A stretch of DNA of 64,000 nt from Streptomyces sp. V3I7. Lineage in GTDB: Bacteria; Actinomycetota; Actinomycetes; Streptomycetales; Streptomycetaceae. The stretch is taken from assembly GCF_030817495.1 (NCBI RefSeq), contig NZ_JAUSZK010000001.1:1591001-1655000 (forward strand). Reading direction: 5' to 3'. The position numbers and the translations under genes were made by a program. The notes under the pieces are model-generated. The model was not told the DNA's origin. It saw only the letters and a program-made list of their open reading frames with translations, and made no database searches. Shown in pieces: positions 14,791 to 24,061 of the stretch. Position 1 is the first letter of the stretch; each line of letters opens with the position of its first letter.

Positions 14791-17346
14791 GTGGCGTACG
14801 ACACTAGGGGCGTGATCCGTTACGACGCTCTGGACGCCCTGCCCGTACGTGGTGCCCTGCCCGCCCTGGACGACGCGCTGGAGGGGCACGGCACCGCCGT
14901 GCTCGTCGCGCCGCCTGGTACGGGCAAGACGACGCTGGTGCCGCCGGCGCTCGCGGGGCTGCTGGGCGAGGGACCCGCGCGGCGGGTGGTCGTGGCCGAG
15001 CCGCGGCGGATCGCGGCGCGGGCGGCGGCCCGGCGGATGGCGTGGCTGCTGGGCGAGAAAGTGGGCGAGAGCGTCGGGTACACCGTGCGCGGTGAGCGGG
15101 TCGTGGGCCCCCGCGCGCGTGTGGAAGTCGTCACGACCGGTGTGCTGCTCCAGCGGCTCCAGCGCGACCAGGAGCTGAGCGGCGTCGACGTGGTGGTGCT
15201 CGACGAGTGCCACGAGCGGCATCTGGACGCGGACACGGTGGCGGCGTTCCTGTGGGACGTACGCCAGACGCTGCGGCCGGAGCTGCGGCTGGTGGCCGCG
15301 TCGGCGACCACGGACTCCGAGGGGTGGGCGGCACTGCTGGGCGGCGCGCCGGTCGTCGAGGCTCGGGGTGTGGCGCACGAGGTCGGTGTGGTGTGGGCGC
15401 CGCCGGCTCGTCCGGTGCGGCCGCCGCACGGCATGCGCGTCGATCCGGCGCTGCTCGCGCATGTGGCGTCGCTGGTGCGGCGGGCGCTGGCCAAGTGCTC
15501 CGGGGACGTGCTGTGCTTCCTGCCGGGCGTGGGCGAGATCGCGCGCGTCGCCGGACAGTTGGGGGATCTGAGCGGATTCGGCGACGTCGAGGTGCTCCAG
15601 GTGCACGGCCGGGCTCCTGCCGCGGTGCAGGACGCGGTGCTGGCGCCCGGGGAGCGGCGCCGGGTGGTGCTGGCCACGTCGGTGGCGGAGTCGTCGCTGA
15701 CGGTTCCCGGGGTGCGGGTCGTGGTCGACTCCGGCCTCGCGCGGGAGCCGCGGGTCGACCACGCGCGCGGGCTGAGCGCGCTGACGACGGTACGGGCGTC
15801 GCAGGCGGCGGGGCGGCAGCGGGCGGGCCGCGCCGGGCGTGAGGCGCCGGGTGTGGTGTACCGGTGCTGGTCGGAGGCGGAGGACGTACGGCTGCCGCGT
15901 TTCCCGGCACCGGAGATCAAGGTGGCCGATCTGACGGCGTTCGCCCTGCAGGCGGCGTGCTGGGGCGACCCGGACGCCACCGGGCTGGCCCTGCTGGACG
16001 CGCCGCCGGGCGGGGCGATGGCGGCGGCGCGGGACGTCCTGACGGCGATCGGCGCGGTGGACGCCGCCGGCCAGGCCACCGAGCGGGGCGTACGGCTGTC
16101 CCGGCTGGGGCTGCACCCCCGGCTCGGCCGGGCGCTGCTCGACGCGGTGCCGCTGGTCGGGGTGGAGCGGGCCGCCGAGGTCGTCGCACTGCTGAGCGAG
16201 GAGCCACCGCGGGAGTACGGGGACGATCTGGCGGCGGCGTTGCGGGCGGCCCGGCGGGGCGGTGACGCGTACGCGGCGCGCTGGCGGACCGAGGTACGGC
16301 GCCTGCGCGATGCCGCTGCGCAGTCCGGCCCCACGCGCGCGCGGGAGCCCGAGCGGGCGGAGGCCGGTGTCACGGCCGAGGACAGGGTGGTCGGGGTGGT
16401 GGCCTCGCTGGCCTTTCCGGAGCGGGTGGCCAGGCGGGTCGGCGGGTCGCATCTCATGGTGTCGGGAACGCGGGCCGAGGTCGCGGACGGGTCGGGGCTG
16501 CGGGACGGCGAGTGGATCGCGGTCGCCGTGGCGGACCGGCCCGTGGGCAAGGGGCACGCGCGCGTGCGGCTGGGGGCGCTCGTCGACGAGGATGTCGCGC
16601 GGCTCGCGGGCGGGGCGCTGCTGGCGGAGCGGGACGAGGTGCGCTGGGGCGACGGGGACGTCGTGGCGCGGCGCGTCGAACGGCTGGGGGCCGTGGAGTT
16701 GACGGTACGGCCGCTGAAGGACGCCGATCCCGCCCTCGTACGCGAGGCCCTGCTGGAGGGGCTGCGGCAGGAGGGGCTCGGGCTGCTGCGGTGGTCGGCG
16801 GAGGCGGAGGTCCTGCGGCAGCGGCTGGCGTTCCTGCGGCTGCATCTCGGGGAGCCGTGGCCGGACGTCTCGGACGAGGCCCTGCACGCGCGCGTGGACG
16901 AGTGGTTGGAGCCCGAGCTGGGGCGGGCCCGGCGGCGCGCCGACCTCGCGCGGATCGACGCCGGTGAGGCGCTCGCCCGGCTGCTGCCCTGGGCGGGCGG
17001 TGAGGCGGCCCGGCTCGACGAACTCGCTCCCGAGCGCATCGCCGTACCGAGCGGGTCGCGGATCCGGATCGACTACGGCGATCCCGAACAGCCGGTGCTG
17101 GCGGTGAAGTTGCAGGAGATGTTCGGGCTGCACGAGTCGCCCGCGGTCGCGGGGGTGCCGCTGCTCGTGCACCTGCTGTCCCCGGCAGGGCGGCCGGCCG
17201 CCGTCACCGCCGACCTCGCCTCCTTCTGGAAGGACGGGTACCGGGGCGTCCGGGCGGAGCTGCGCGGGCGCTATCCGAAGCACCCGTGGCCGGAGGACCC
17301 GGCCACGGCCCAGCCGACGCGGCACACCAAGGCCCGGCTCGGGTGA
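14791..17346 (+). CDS. hrpB: ATP-dependent helicase HrpB (DEAH family)
   Basis: An 851-residue superfamily 2 helicase. Walker A is APPGTGKTT near residue 40, Walker B is VVLDECHERHLD (DECH form), motif III is AASATTD, and the second RecA domain holds VVLATSVAESSLTVPGV and QAAGRQRAGRAGR (motif VI). Then come the helicase-associated region and the HrpB C-terminal domain ending in DLASFWKDGYRGVRAELRGR and YPKHPWPEDP, a near-invariant HrpB ending. HrpB proteins are RNA/DNA helicases with poorly defined roles; in Proteobacteria they affect growth and stress survival. GTG 14791 was chosen (AAGGGCGG upstream); GTG 14812, giving V-I-R-Y-D, matches homologues as I remember them. Confidence 0.93.
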   Translation: MAYDTRGVIRYDALDALPVRGALPALDDALEGHGTAVLVAPPGTGKTTLVPPALAGLLGEGPARRVVVAEPRRIAARAAARRMAWLLGEKVGESVGYTVRGERVVGPRARVEVVTTGVLLQRLQRDQELSGVDVVVLDECHERHLDADTVAAFLWDVRQTLRPELRLVAASATTDSEGWAALLGGAPVVEARGVAHEVGVVWAPPARPVRPPHGMRVDPALLAHVASLVRRALAKCSGDVLCFLPGVGEIARVAGQLGDLSGFGDVEVLQVHGRAPAAVQDAVLAPGERRRVVLATSVAESSLTVPGVRVVVDSGLAREPRVDHARGLSALTTVRASQAAGRQRAGRAGREAPGVVYRCWSEAEDVRLPRFPAPEIKVADLTAFALQAACWGDPDATGLALLDAPPGGAMAAARDVLTAIGAVDAAGQATERGVRLSRLGLHPRLGRALLDAVPLVGVERAAEVVALLSEEPPREYGDDLAAALRAARRGGDAYAARWRTEVRRLRDAAAQSGPTRAREPERAEAGVTAEDRVVGVVASLAFPERVARRVGGSHLMVSGTRAEVADGSGLRDGEWIAVAVADRPVGKGHARVRLGALVDEDVARLAGGALLAERDEVRWGDGDVVARRVERLGAVELTVRPLKDADPALVREALLEGLRQEGLGLLRWSAEAEVLRQRLAFLRLHLGEPWPDVSDEALHARVDEWLEPELGRARRRADLARIDAGEALARLLPWAGGEAARLDELAPERIAVPSGSRIRIDYGDPEQPVLAVKLQEMFGLHESPAVAGVPLLVHLLSPAGRPAAVTADLASFWKDGYRGVRAELRGRYPKHPWPEDPATAQPTRHTKARLG

Positions 17347-17355
17347 GAGACGGGT

Positions 17356-17387
17356 GAGGGCGCCTCCGCCGCGGCGGGGGCGCCCTC
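17356..17387. terminator. Bidirectional terminator between hrpB and the transglycosylase gene
   Basis: A 16-bp stem (17356-17371 with 17372-17387, one G-T pair, so about 14 pairs with the turn) lies between two convergent genes ending at 17346 and 17412. Confidence 0.75.
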
Positions 17388-17411
17388 GAACTCCCGGTGT
17401 CCCGGCGGTCG

Positions 17412-19172
17412 TTACGGCGTCGGGGACTGGCTCGGCGACGGGTCGGCCGTCGAGGGGCTCGGCGAGGGACTGGCCGAGGCGTCGGCCGCGGCGACCTTCA
17501 GCTCCACGGTCAGGGTCGCGCCGCCGGTGGCGGCGATGCGGAGCAGGAACGTGCCGGTGGTGTCGTCGGCGTACAGCTTCGGCAGTGTGAGCTTGCCGTC
17601 GGCGTCCGTCGTGAGGCCGGTCAGGGCGCGCACGGGCTTGCCGTCGGCGTCCTTGAAGTAGGGGCCCTTGTCGTTCGCGGTGGTGTCGTCGGCCGACTTG
17701 ATGAGCGTGGCGGTGGCCGCGACCTTGTCCGCGGCCGTGCCCTTGTACGTCGCCTTCACCTCGACCTGGTCGGCGAACTCGCCGCCCGGGCCGCAGGTGA
17801 ACGCGGTGTCGCCGGTGCGGGCGAGGGTGTCGGCGGCGTGCGGGGTGACGGTGGCCGTGTAGTCGAGGCCGCGGACCGAGCGGCCCACGACGGTGGCGCG
17901 GACCGTGAAGTCGCCGGTCTTCTCGCCCGCGTGGAGTGCGGGGGCGACCGCGGTACCGCCGGCGTCGGTGACGACCGTGGCGACGCTCTCGCCGCCGGTG
18001 AAGACGGCGTCCGTGTCCCCGACGACGGCGAAGCGGATCCTGACCTTGCCGACGGGCTTGCCGTCCGCGGTCTCGGCGCGCGTACTGATCCGCTTGGTGA
18101 ACGCGTCCCCGGCCATCGCGGTGAGCTTGGCGGTGCCCGCGTCCTCCAGGTGGTCCACCGTCTCGGTGGGCGTGGGCGAGGGGGTCGGCGTGCCGGGAGC
18201 GGGCTTGCCGGGAGTGCTCGGCGAGCCCGGAGTGGGCGGGCTCGACGGGTTGGCGGGCTTCCCGTCGCCGGAGTCGCGGTGGTGGTTGTGGTTGTTGTCC
18301 GGCTGCGTCGGCGACGGCGACGGGGTCACGCGCGCGTGGTCGTCGCTGCGGTTGACGGGCACGGTGCCGGTGCCGTCGGGGACGGAACGGGCGCCCTCGC
18401 GGTAGTACTCCAGCCACCTGAGGACCGTGTTCAGGTAGTCCTGCGAGTTGTTGTAGCTGAGGATCGCGTGGTGCAGGTCGCTCTGGACGGACAGGTCCCA
18501 GCCGTTGCGGCACAGGTAGTGACCGGTGGCGAGGGCGGCGTCGTAGACGTTGTTGGGGTCCTTCTTGCCGTCGCCGTTGCCGTCGCGGCCGGCCCACGCC
18601 CAGGTGGACGGGATGAACTGCATGGGGCCGACGGCCCGGTCGTACCTGCCGTTGCCGTCGTACGCGCCGTGGTCGGTGTCCTTGATGAGCGCGAAGCCGT
18701 TACCGTCGAGCTCGGGGCCGAGGATCGGGTCGGGCGTGGTGCCCGACGCGTCGACGCGGCCGCCCCGGGCGTGGCCCGACTCGACGTTGCCGATGGCGGC
18801 GAGGAGTTCCCAGGGCAGGTTGCAGCCCGGCTTGGCGTCGCGCAGCTCGGTCGCGGCCTTCTTGTAGGCGCCGAGGACGGTGGCGGGGATGTTCGCCTCG
18901 CTGCCGCCCTGGGTACCAGGGCCGCCGGGGCCCGACGAGGGGTCGGGGGCGGGGCTGTGGAGCGGCGGAAGGTCCGTGTAGTACGGCGAGTTGCCGGTGG
19001 CGCTGCCGTCGGAACCGGATCCCGGCGAGGGACTGGAGGCGCCCGCGGAGGCCTCGTTGTGACCCACCGCCGCGCCCGGGGCCTGCGACGCGGACAGGGC
19101 CGCCACCGCTGCCGCCGCCACCGCGGTCGTCACCGCCCCCTTGCGGAGCCGTCTGCCGAATTGCGCCGCCAT
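17412..19172 (-). CDS. Secreted lytic transglycosylase with Ig-like/Big repeats
   Basis: A 586-residue exported protein. Signal peptide: MAAQFGRRLRKGAVTT then an Ala-rich hydrophobic core ending ASQAPGAA. The transglycosylase domain (about residues 95-240) has CNLPWELLAAIGNVESGHAR with the catalytic Glu, AVGPMQFIPSTWAWAGRDGN (MltB/SLT-like) and a C-x-N-G-W block. A Ser/Thr/Pro linker (about 285-340, SPSPTQ and TPTPSPTPTE) leads to two beta-sandwich Big-type domains (LTAMAGDAFTKRISTRAET; TVTPHAADTLARTGDTAF), and a PSPSPST tail ends the protein. It cleaves peptidoglycan glycan strands. ATG 19172 has GGGAGGG eight bases upstream. Confidence 0.87.
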   Translation of the reverse strand: MAAQFGRRLRKGAVTTAVAAAAVAALSASQAPGAAVGHNEASAGASSPSPGSGSDGSATGNSPYYTDLPPLHSPAPDPSSGPGGPGTQGGSEANIPATVLGAYKKAATELRDAKPGCNLPWELLAAIGNVESGHARGGRVDASGTTPDPILGPELDGNGFALIKDTDHGAYDGNGRYDRAVGPMQFIPSTWAWAGRDGNGDGKKDPNNVYDAALATGHYLCRNGWDLSVQSDLHHAILSYNNSQDYLNTVLRWLEYYREGARSVPDGTGTVPVNRSDDHARVTPSPSPTQPDNNHNHHRDSGDGKPANPSSPPTPGSPSTPGKPAPGTPTPSPTPTETVDHLEDAGTAKLTAMAGDAFTKRISTRAETADGKPVGKVRIRFAVVGDTDAVFTGGESVATVVTDAGGTAVAPALHAGEKTGDFTVRATVVGRSVRGLDYTATVTPHAADTLARTGDTAFTCGPGGEFADQVEVKATYKGTAADKVAATATLIKSADDTTANDKGPYFKDADGKPVRALTGLTTDADGKLTLPKLYADDTTGTFLLRIAATGGATLTVELKVAAADASASPSPSPSTADPSPSQSPTP

Positions 19173-19510
19173 TGAGTGCACCCTCCCGTGGACGCCCACG
19201 CGTCCTTCTCTGTCTGCCTGCCTCGCCGTGGTGGTGTGACGGTTGAGCCTCTGTTCTGGTTGCCCCCCGCTGTCCCTGTACGAGGCTGTCCTTGTACGAG
19301 CTGACCCGGCGCGGTCGACCGAACCCCGCGGCCGGCGACCTCAGGTGACCCTACGACAACTTGCTTTGCGCGGACATGCATTGCCGCCCGATGTCCCCGT
19401 GTTGGCCACATGTCGTCACCGGAGGGGCTGCGTTGGCCTGCGAAGTGGTGGGGATGCCGCCGCTGTCGGGGCGGCGGGCCACTGCTGAGGGTCGGCGTAC
19501 GTCGGTGGGC
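19173..19510. other. 338-base gap upstream of the transglycosylase gene
   Basis: No gene seen. It should hold the transglycosylase promoter and 5' leader on the minus strand. I looked for the conserved c-di-AMP (ydaO) riboswitch pattern that precedes many actinobacterial cell-wall hydrolase genes and did not find it. A near-perfect direct repeat, CTCGTACARGGACAGC twice in tandem, lies at about 19273-19305 on the minus strand. Confidence 0.5.
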
Positions 19511-19906
19511 TCAGAGGCCGGCGTCCGGCCGCCGCCGCCGGGCGCGGCGCTGGGCCGCGCTGCCCGGTCGCTCGGTGAGGGTCGCCACGAAGACGGTGAC
19601 GGTGCGCGACGGGCGCGGTCTGGGCAGCAGGGTGAGCAGCAGCGCGAGGTAGCCGCGCAGAAGGTCGGCCCACTGCCGCCAGGCGGCGGCCGGGCCGGGC
19701 CGGCGCAGACGGCGCCTGAACCGCCGCCGGAGATCCGTCACGGCGGTGCGCATGACCGCGGCCAGGTCGGTCGGGATACGGGCGGTGCTTGCGTCGGCCG
19801 CGAGGGCCAGGACCAGCGGAGGCCGCATCGACGGGGCCGCGGCGGCGTCCGCCCATGCCGTGGTCCACGGGTGCGCCGTCCTGCGGTGGAGCATGCGTAT
19901 ACCCAT
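19511..19906 (-). CDS. Small basic Streptomyces hypothetical protein
   Basis: A 131-residue, strongly basic protein starting MGIRMLHRRTAHPWTT. ATG 19906 has AGGA eight bases upstream. There is a hydrophobic segment WADLLRGYLALLLTLLPRPR (about residues 81-100), preceded and followed by arginine clusters ([21 protein letters not shown]). I do not recognise a family. Third-position GC bias supports coding. It is probably a membrane-associated protein of unknown function. It lies between polA and the transglycosylase on the same strand. Confidence 0.5.
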   Translation of the reverse strand: MGIRMLHRRTAHPWTTAWADAAAAPSMRPPLVLALAADASTARIPTDLAAVMRTAVTDLRRRFRRRLRRPGPAAAWRQWADLLRGYLALLLTLLPRPRPSRTVTVFVATLTERPGSAAQRRARRRRPDAGL

Positions 19907-20071
19907 GCCCGCATCCTGACCGCCGGGGGTGGACGGGGCGTTCTGACGGGGGCCACGTGAGTGACGGGCCCTCCGGGGGTTGCCGGCCGGAACTTTCCGG
20001 CCTGCCCGAAGAACGGGGCGCTGCGGCACCCCGTGCCGCAACGCCCCCCTTCCGCTTCAGCCGCCGCAGGC

Positions 20072-22801
20072 TCAGTGGGCGGCCGATTCCCAGTCGCGGC
20101 CCACGCCGACCGAGACGTCCAGCGGGGCGCGGAGGTCGACGGCGTGGGCCATCTCGTGGCGGACGAGTTCCTCGACCCGCTCGCGCTCGCCGGGGGCGAT
20201 CTCCAGGACGATTTCGTCGTGGACCTGGAGGAGCATGCGGGAGGTGAGCTTCGCCTCGCGCAGGGCCCGGTCGACGTTGAGCATGGCGATCTTGACGATG
20301 TCGGCCGCCGTGCCCTGGATCGGCGCGTTCAGGGCCATGCGCTCGGCCGCCTCGCGGCGCTGGCGGTTGTCGCTGTTGAGATCGGGCAGGTAGCGGCGGC
20401 GCCCGAAGAGCGTCGCCGTGTAGCCCGTGGCCCGCGCCTCGTCGACGGCCCGGCGCAGATAGTCCCGTACCCCGCCGAAGCGCTCGAAGTAGGTGTCCAT
20501 CAGGGCACGCGCCTCGGCGGCCTCGATGTTCAGCTGCTGGGAGAGACCGAAGGCCGACAGGCCGTACGCCAGGCCGTACGACATCGCCTTGATCTTGCGG
20601 CGCATCTCCGCGTCCACGGCGGAGCGCTCGACGCCGAACACCTGCGAGGCGACCGTGGTGTGCAGGTCCTCGCCGGAGTTGAACGCCTCGATCAGGCCCT
20701 CGTCCTCGGAGAGGTGGGCCATCACGCGCAGCTCGATCTGGCTGTAGTCGGCGGTCATCAGGGACTCGAAGCCCTCACCGACCACGAAGCCGCGGCGGAT
20801 CGCGCGGCCCTCGTCGGTGCGGACCGGGATGTTCTGGAGGTTCGGGTCCGTGGAGGACAGCCGGCCGGTCGCGGCCACCGTCTGGTTGAAGGTGGTGTGG
20901 ATGCGGTCGTCGCCGCCCGCGATCGTCTTGATCAGACCCTCGACCGTGACGCGCAGCTTCGCCTGCTCACGGTGGCGGAGCATGATCACCGGCAGTTCGC
21001 TGTCGGTCTGGGTCGCGAGCCAGGCCAGCGCGTCGGCGTCGGTGGTGTAGCCGGTCTTCGTCTTCTTCGTCCTGGGCAGCGCCAGCTCGCCGAAGAGGAC
21101 CTCCTGGAGCTGCTTGGGCGAGCCCAGGTTGAACTCGTGCCCGGCCGCCGCGTGCGCCTCCTTCACGGCCTGCTGCACGGCGGCCGCGAACGTCTGCTCC
21201 ATCGCCTCCAGATGGGCGCGGTCGGCGGCGATGCCGTGGCGCTCCATGCGGGCCAGCAGCGCGGACGTCGGCAGTTCGACGTCGCGCAGGAGGCCCGCGG
21301 CGCCGACCTCCTCCAGGCGCCCCTCGAAGGCCTCGCCCAGGTCGAGGATGGCACGGGCCTTGATCATCAGGGCCTCGGCCTCGGCGCCGTCGTCCGCGCC
21401 GAAGGCGAGCTGGCCGTCGGCCGCGGCGGCGGGGGCCAGCTCGCGGTGCAGGTACTCCATGGACAGCGCGTCCAGGTCGAAGGAGCGGCGGCCCGGCTTC
21501 ACCAGGTACGCGGCGAGCGCCGTGTCCATGCCGACGCCCTCGATGGTCCAGCCGTGCTCCGCGAAGACGCGCATGGCGCCCTTGGCGTTGTGGAAGACCT
21601 TGGGCCGGTCCGCGTCGGCCAGCCACGCCGCGAAGGCGTTCTCGTCGGCCTCGTCCAGCTCGGCCGGGTCGAACCAGGCGGCCGCCCCGTCGGCCGCGGC
21701 CAGCGCGACCTCGGCGACCGAGCCGGCACCGCGCGCCCAGCTGTCCACGGTGGCGACGCCCAGCGTCCCCGTGCCGTGCTCGGCGAGCCAGCCGGCCAGC
21801 TCGCCCGTGCCGAGCTGCCTGCCGTCCAGCTCCACGCCGTCGACCGCGACCGGGGTGGTCTCCGCCTCCTCGGCGCCGGGGTCGACGGCGAAGAGCCGCT
21901 CGCGCAGCGAGGGGTTGCGGATCTCCAGGGTGTCCAGGATCATCGCGACGCTCTTGCGGTCGTACGGCGCCCGCTCCAGGTCGGCGACCGTCTTCTCCAG
22001 CTCCACCTGGCGCTCCAGCTCGGTCAGCCGCCGGTTGAGCTTGACCGCCTCCAGGTGGTCGCGCAGGTTCTGACCGGCCTTGCCCTTGACCTCCTCGACG
22101 CGCTCCACCAGCTCCGCGAACGAACCGAACTGGTTGATCCACTTCGCGGCCGTCTTCTCGCCGACGCCCGGGATGCCGGGGAGGTTGTCGGACGGGTCAC
22201 CGCGCAGCGCCGCGAAGTCGGGGTACTGGGCGGGCGTCAATCCGTACTTCTCGAAGACCTTCTCCGGGGTGAACCGGGTCAGCTCGGAGACGCCCTTCGT
22301 CGGGTACAGCACCGTCGTGTGCTCGGAGACCAGCTGGAAGGAGTCGCGGTCGCCGGTGACGATCAGCACCTCGAAGCCCTCGGCCTCGGCCTGCGTGGCG
22401 AGCGTGGCGATGACGTCGTCCGCCTCGAAGCCGTCGACCGCGAAACGCTGGGCGTGCATGGCGTCGAGCAGCTCGCCGATCAGCTCGACCTGGCCCTTGA
22501 ACTCGTCCGGCGTCTTGGAGCGGTTCGCCTTGTACTCCGTGAACTCCTGCGAGCGCCACGTCTTGCGGGAGACGTCGAACGCCACCGCGAAGTGCGTGGG
22601 CGCCTCGTCACGCAGCGTGTTGGCCAGCATCGACGCGAAACCGTAGATCGCGTTCGTCGGCTGGCCCGTCGCGGTCGTGAAGTTCTCCGCGGGCAGCGCG
22701 AAGAACGCGCGGTAGGCCAGCGAGTGCCCATCCATGAGCATCAGCCGGGGACGGCCGCCGCCCGGGGTCTTGTCGGTCTTCTTCGATGCTGTCTCTGCCA
22801 C
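20072..22801 (-). CDS. polA: DNA polymerase I
   Basis: A 909-residue Pol I for Okazaki fragment processing and repair. The N-terminal 5'-3' exonuclease is intact: LMLMDGHSLAYRAFFALPAE, VDGFEADDVIATLA, LIVTGDRDSFQLV, then the H3TH segment DNLPGIPGVGEKTAAKWI. The middle 3'-5' exonuclease-like domain lacks the DxE proofreading motif, as in other actinobacteria. The polymerase domain has motif A LMTADYSQIELRVMAHLSED, motif B RRKIKAMSYGLAYGLSAFGL and motif C LLQVHDEIVLE. GTG 22801 (VAETASKKTDK) matches the family start. It is divergent from the thioesterase gene. Confidence 0.97.
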   Translation of the reverse strand: MAETASKKTDKTPGGGRPRLMLMDGHSLAYRAFFALPAENFTTATGQPTNAIYGFASMLANTLRDEAPTHFAVAFDVSRKTWRSQEFTEYKANRSKTPDEFKGQVELIGELLDAMHAQRFAVDGFEADDVIATLATQAEAEGFEVLIVTGDRDSFQLVSEHTTVLYPTKGVSELTRFTPEKVFEKYGLTPAQYPDFAALRGDPSDNLPGIPGVGEKTAAKWINQFGSFAELVERVEEVKGKAGQNLRDHLEAVKLNRRLTELERQVELEKTVADLERAPYDRKSVAMILDTLEIRNPSLRERLFAVDPGAEEAETTPVAVDGVELDGRQLGTGELAGWLAEHGTGTLGVATVDSWARGAGSVAEVALAAADGAAAWFDPAELDEADENAFAAWLADADRPKVFHNAKGAMRVFAEHGWTIEGVGMDTALAAYLVKPGRRSFDLDALSMEYLHRELAPAAAADGQLAFGADDGAEAEALMIKARAILDLGEAFEGRLEEVGAAGLLRDVELPTSALLARMERHGIAADRAHLEAMEQTFAAAVQQAVKEAHAAAGHEFNLGSPKQLQEVLFGELALPRTKKTKTGYTTDADALAWLATQTDSELPVIMLRHREQAKLRVTVEGLIKTIAGGDDRIHTTFNQTVAATGRLSSTDPNLQNIPVRTDEGRAIRRGFVVGEGFESLMTADYSQIELRVMAHLSEDEGLIEAFNSGEDLHTTVASQVFGVERSAVDAEMRRKIKAMSYGLAYGLSAFGLSQQLNIEAAEARALMDTYFERFGGVRDYLRRAVDEARATGYTATLFGRRRYLPDLNSDNRQRREAAERMALNAPIQGTAADIVKIAMLNVDRALREAKLTSRMLLQVHDEIVLEIAPGERERVEELVRHEMAHAVDLRAPLDVSVGVGRDWESAAH

Positions 22802-22972
22802 GCCCCCGATCCTGCCACGCCCCACTGACATCCCCGAACGCGTCGCGACGGGCCCTGGCCGCCGGGCCGGTCAGCGTCCGTCTGGAACAATCGCCGCCCG
22901 ACTGAGCGTTTGCTCAGTCGGGTGTACATCGGCCCGACCACGACGACCCGACGACGAACGGAGCCCGGCCCC

Positions 22973-23437
22973 ATGGGTGAGCAGCAGCACGTGAAGTTCC
23001 CGCAGGAGGTCATCGACGAGTACGCCGCGCTCGGCGTCGACCTGCCCGCACTGTTCTCCGCCGGCCACCTCGGCACGCGCATGGGCGTCCAGATCATCGA
23101 GGCCTCCGCGGACAAGGTCGTCGGGACGATGCCCGTGGAGGGCAACACCCAGCCCTACGGACTGCTGCACGGCGGCGCCTCCGCCGTGCTCGCCGAGACC
23201 CTCGGCTCGATCGGCTCGATGCTCCACGGCGGCCCCTCGAAGATCGCGGTCGGCGTCGACCTCAACTGCACCCACCACCGCGGCGCGCGGTCGGGCATGG
23301 TCACCGGCGTCGCCACCCCCGTCCACCGGGGCCGCTCGACCGCGACGTACGAGATCGTCATCAGCGACGAACAGGGCCGCCGCGTGTGCAGCGCCCGGCT
23401 CACCTGCCTGCTCCGCGAGACCCCCTCGGCGGGCTGA
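22973..23437 (+). CDS. PaaI-family hotdog-fold thioesterase
   Basis: A 154-residue hotdog thioesterase. The signature is TQPYGLLHGGASAVLAETLG (the H-G-G-x-x-x-x-x-x-E motif with the catalytic acidic residue), with a MPVEGNTQP strand before it and VDLNCTHHRGARSGMVTGVA after. PaaI-type enzymes hydrolyse aryl- or acyl-CoA thioesters. ATG 22973 with GGAG ten bases upstream. It is divergent from polA, with only about 170 bases between them, and is followed by a strong hairpin. Confidence 0.88.
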   Translation: MGEQQHVKFPQEVIDEYAALGVDLPALFSAGHLGTRMGVQIIEASADKVVGTMPVEGNTQPYGLLHGGASAVLAETLGSIGSMLHGGPSKIAVGVDLNCTHHRGARSGMVTGVATPVHRGRSTATYEIVISDEQGRRVCSARLTCLLRETPSAG

Positions 23438-23462
23438 CCTCCGCGCCCCCTCACCGGACGAC

Positions 23463-23500
23463 CGGCCCGGCGTACGCCCCCCAGCGCGTACGCCGGGCCG
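23463..23500 (+). terminator. Terminator hairpin after the thioesterase gene
   Basis: A perfect 15-bp stem (23463-23477 with 23486-23500) with an 8-base loop, 26 bases beyond the stop. Confidence 0.85.
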
Positions 23501-24061
23501 TCAGCGTTTCTATAGCTGAGCGGAGTTGCCCGACCGTCCACCGGCCTCGGGGCCTGACCGGGACCGGCGTACCCCGCGGCACATTGGCCGAACCAACGCC
23601 CCCTCCTTTCCCGGAAGTTGTGCACCGGAACCTTCGGCCACCGCACCGCCGCCTCCGCGCCACCTGCGCACACCGATGTCACACTCCGTAACTCACACGT
23701 CATCCACACCGCAGACGCGTCTCCCCCACCGCGCCGACCTCTACCCCTCCCGCACTCCGCCCCTCACCCGCGCCCCGCGGCGCGCCCGCCGCAACGCCAA
23801 CTGCCAACCGGAAGTGCGCGTTCTCGACACGCGGGCCCGGCACGATTTCCACCGGACCCGTCAACGCCCCTCCCACGTCAGGCACGCAGCTCGCCGCCCG
23901 AAGGGTCATAACAAGAACGTCACAAGCCGGTCCACGCCGATGTCCCGGCCCTCGTACCGGCCTTAGAGTCACGGCCAGTCACCGCTCCATCAGGAGTTCG
24001 GTACCGGCGCGGCACCCGCTGTCCCCCGTGGGGAAGGGCGTGCCTGCGGAAAGGACTGATT
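23501..24061 (+). promoter_or_regulatory. Long upstream region of the branched-chain amino acid operon
   Basis: About 560 bases with no convincing gene; short open frames here lack codon bias and ribosome-binding sites. It should contain the livK promoter. The best -10-like site is TAGAGT at 23964-23969, with a poor -35 (TGTCCC, 17-base spacer). AAGGA precedes the livK GTG. A long regulated leader fits an operon controlled by amino-acid or nitrogen supply, but I see no specific operator. Confidence 0.4.

Noticed and set aside
14758..18597. A 1279-codon minus-strand open frame opposite hrpB
   Set aside because: Arg/Pro/His-rich with no domain, entirely a shadow of hrpB and of the transglycosylase gene in high-GC DNA.
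19173..19420. Possible c-di-AMP (ydaO) riboswitch before the transglycosylase gene
   Set aside because: The conserved core segments could not be found; only a short direct repeat is visible.
19961..22828. A 955-codon plus-strand open frame opposite polA
   Set aside because: Antisense shadow of polA; no recognisable domains or ribosome-binding site.
23526..23966. Open frames between the thioesterase gene and livK
   Set aside because: No ribosome-binding site, no third-position GC bias and no recognisable domain.
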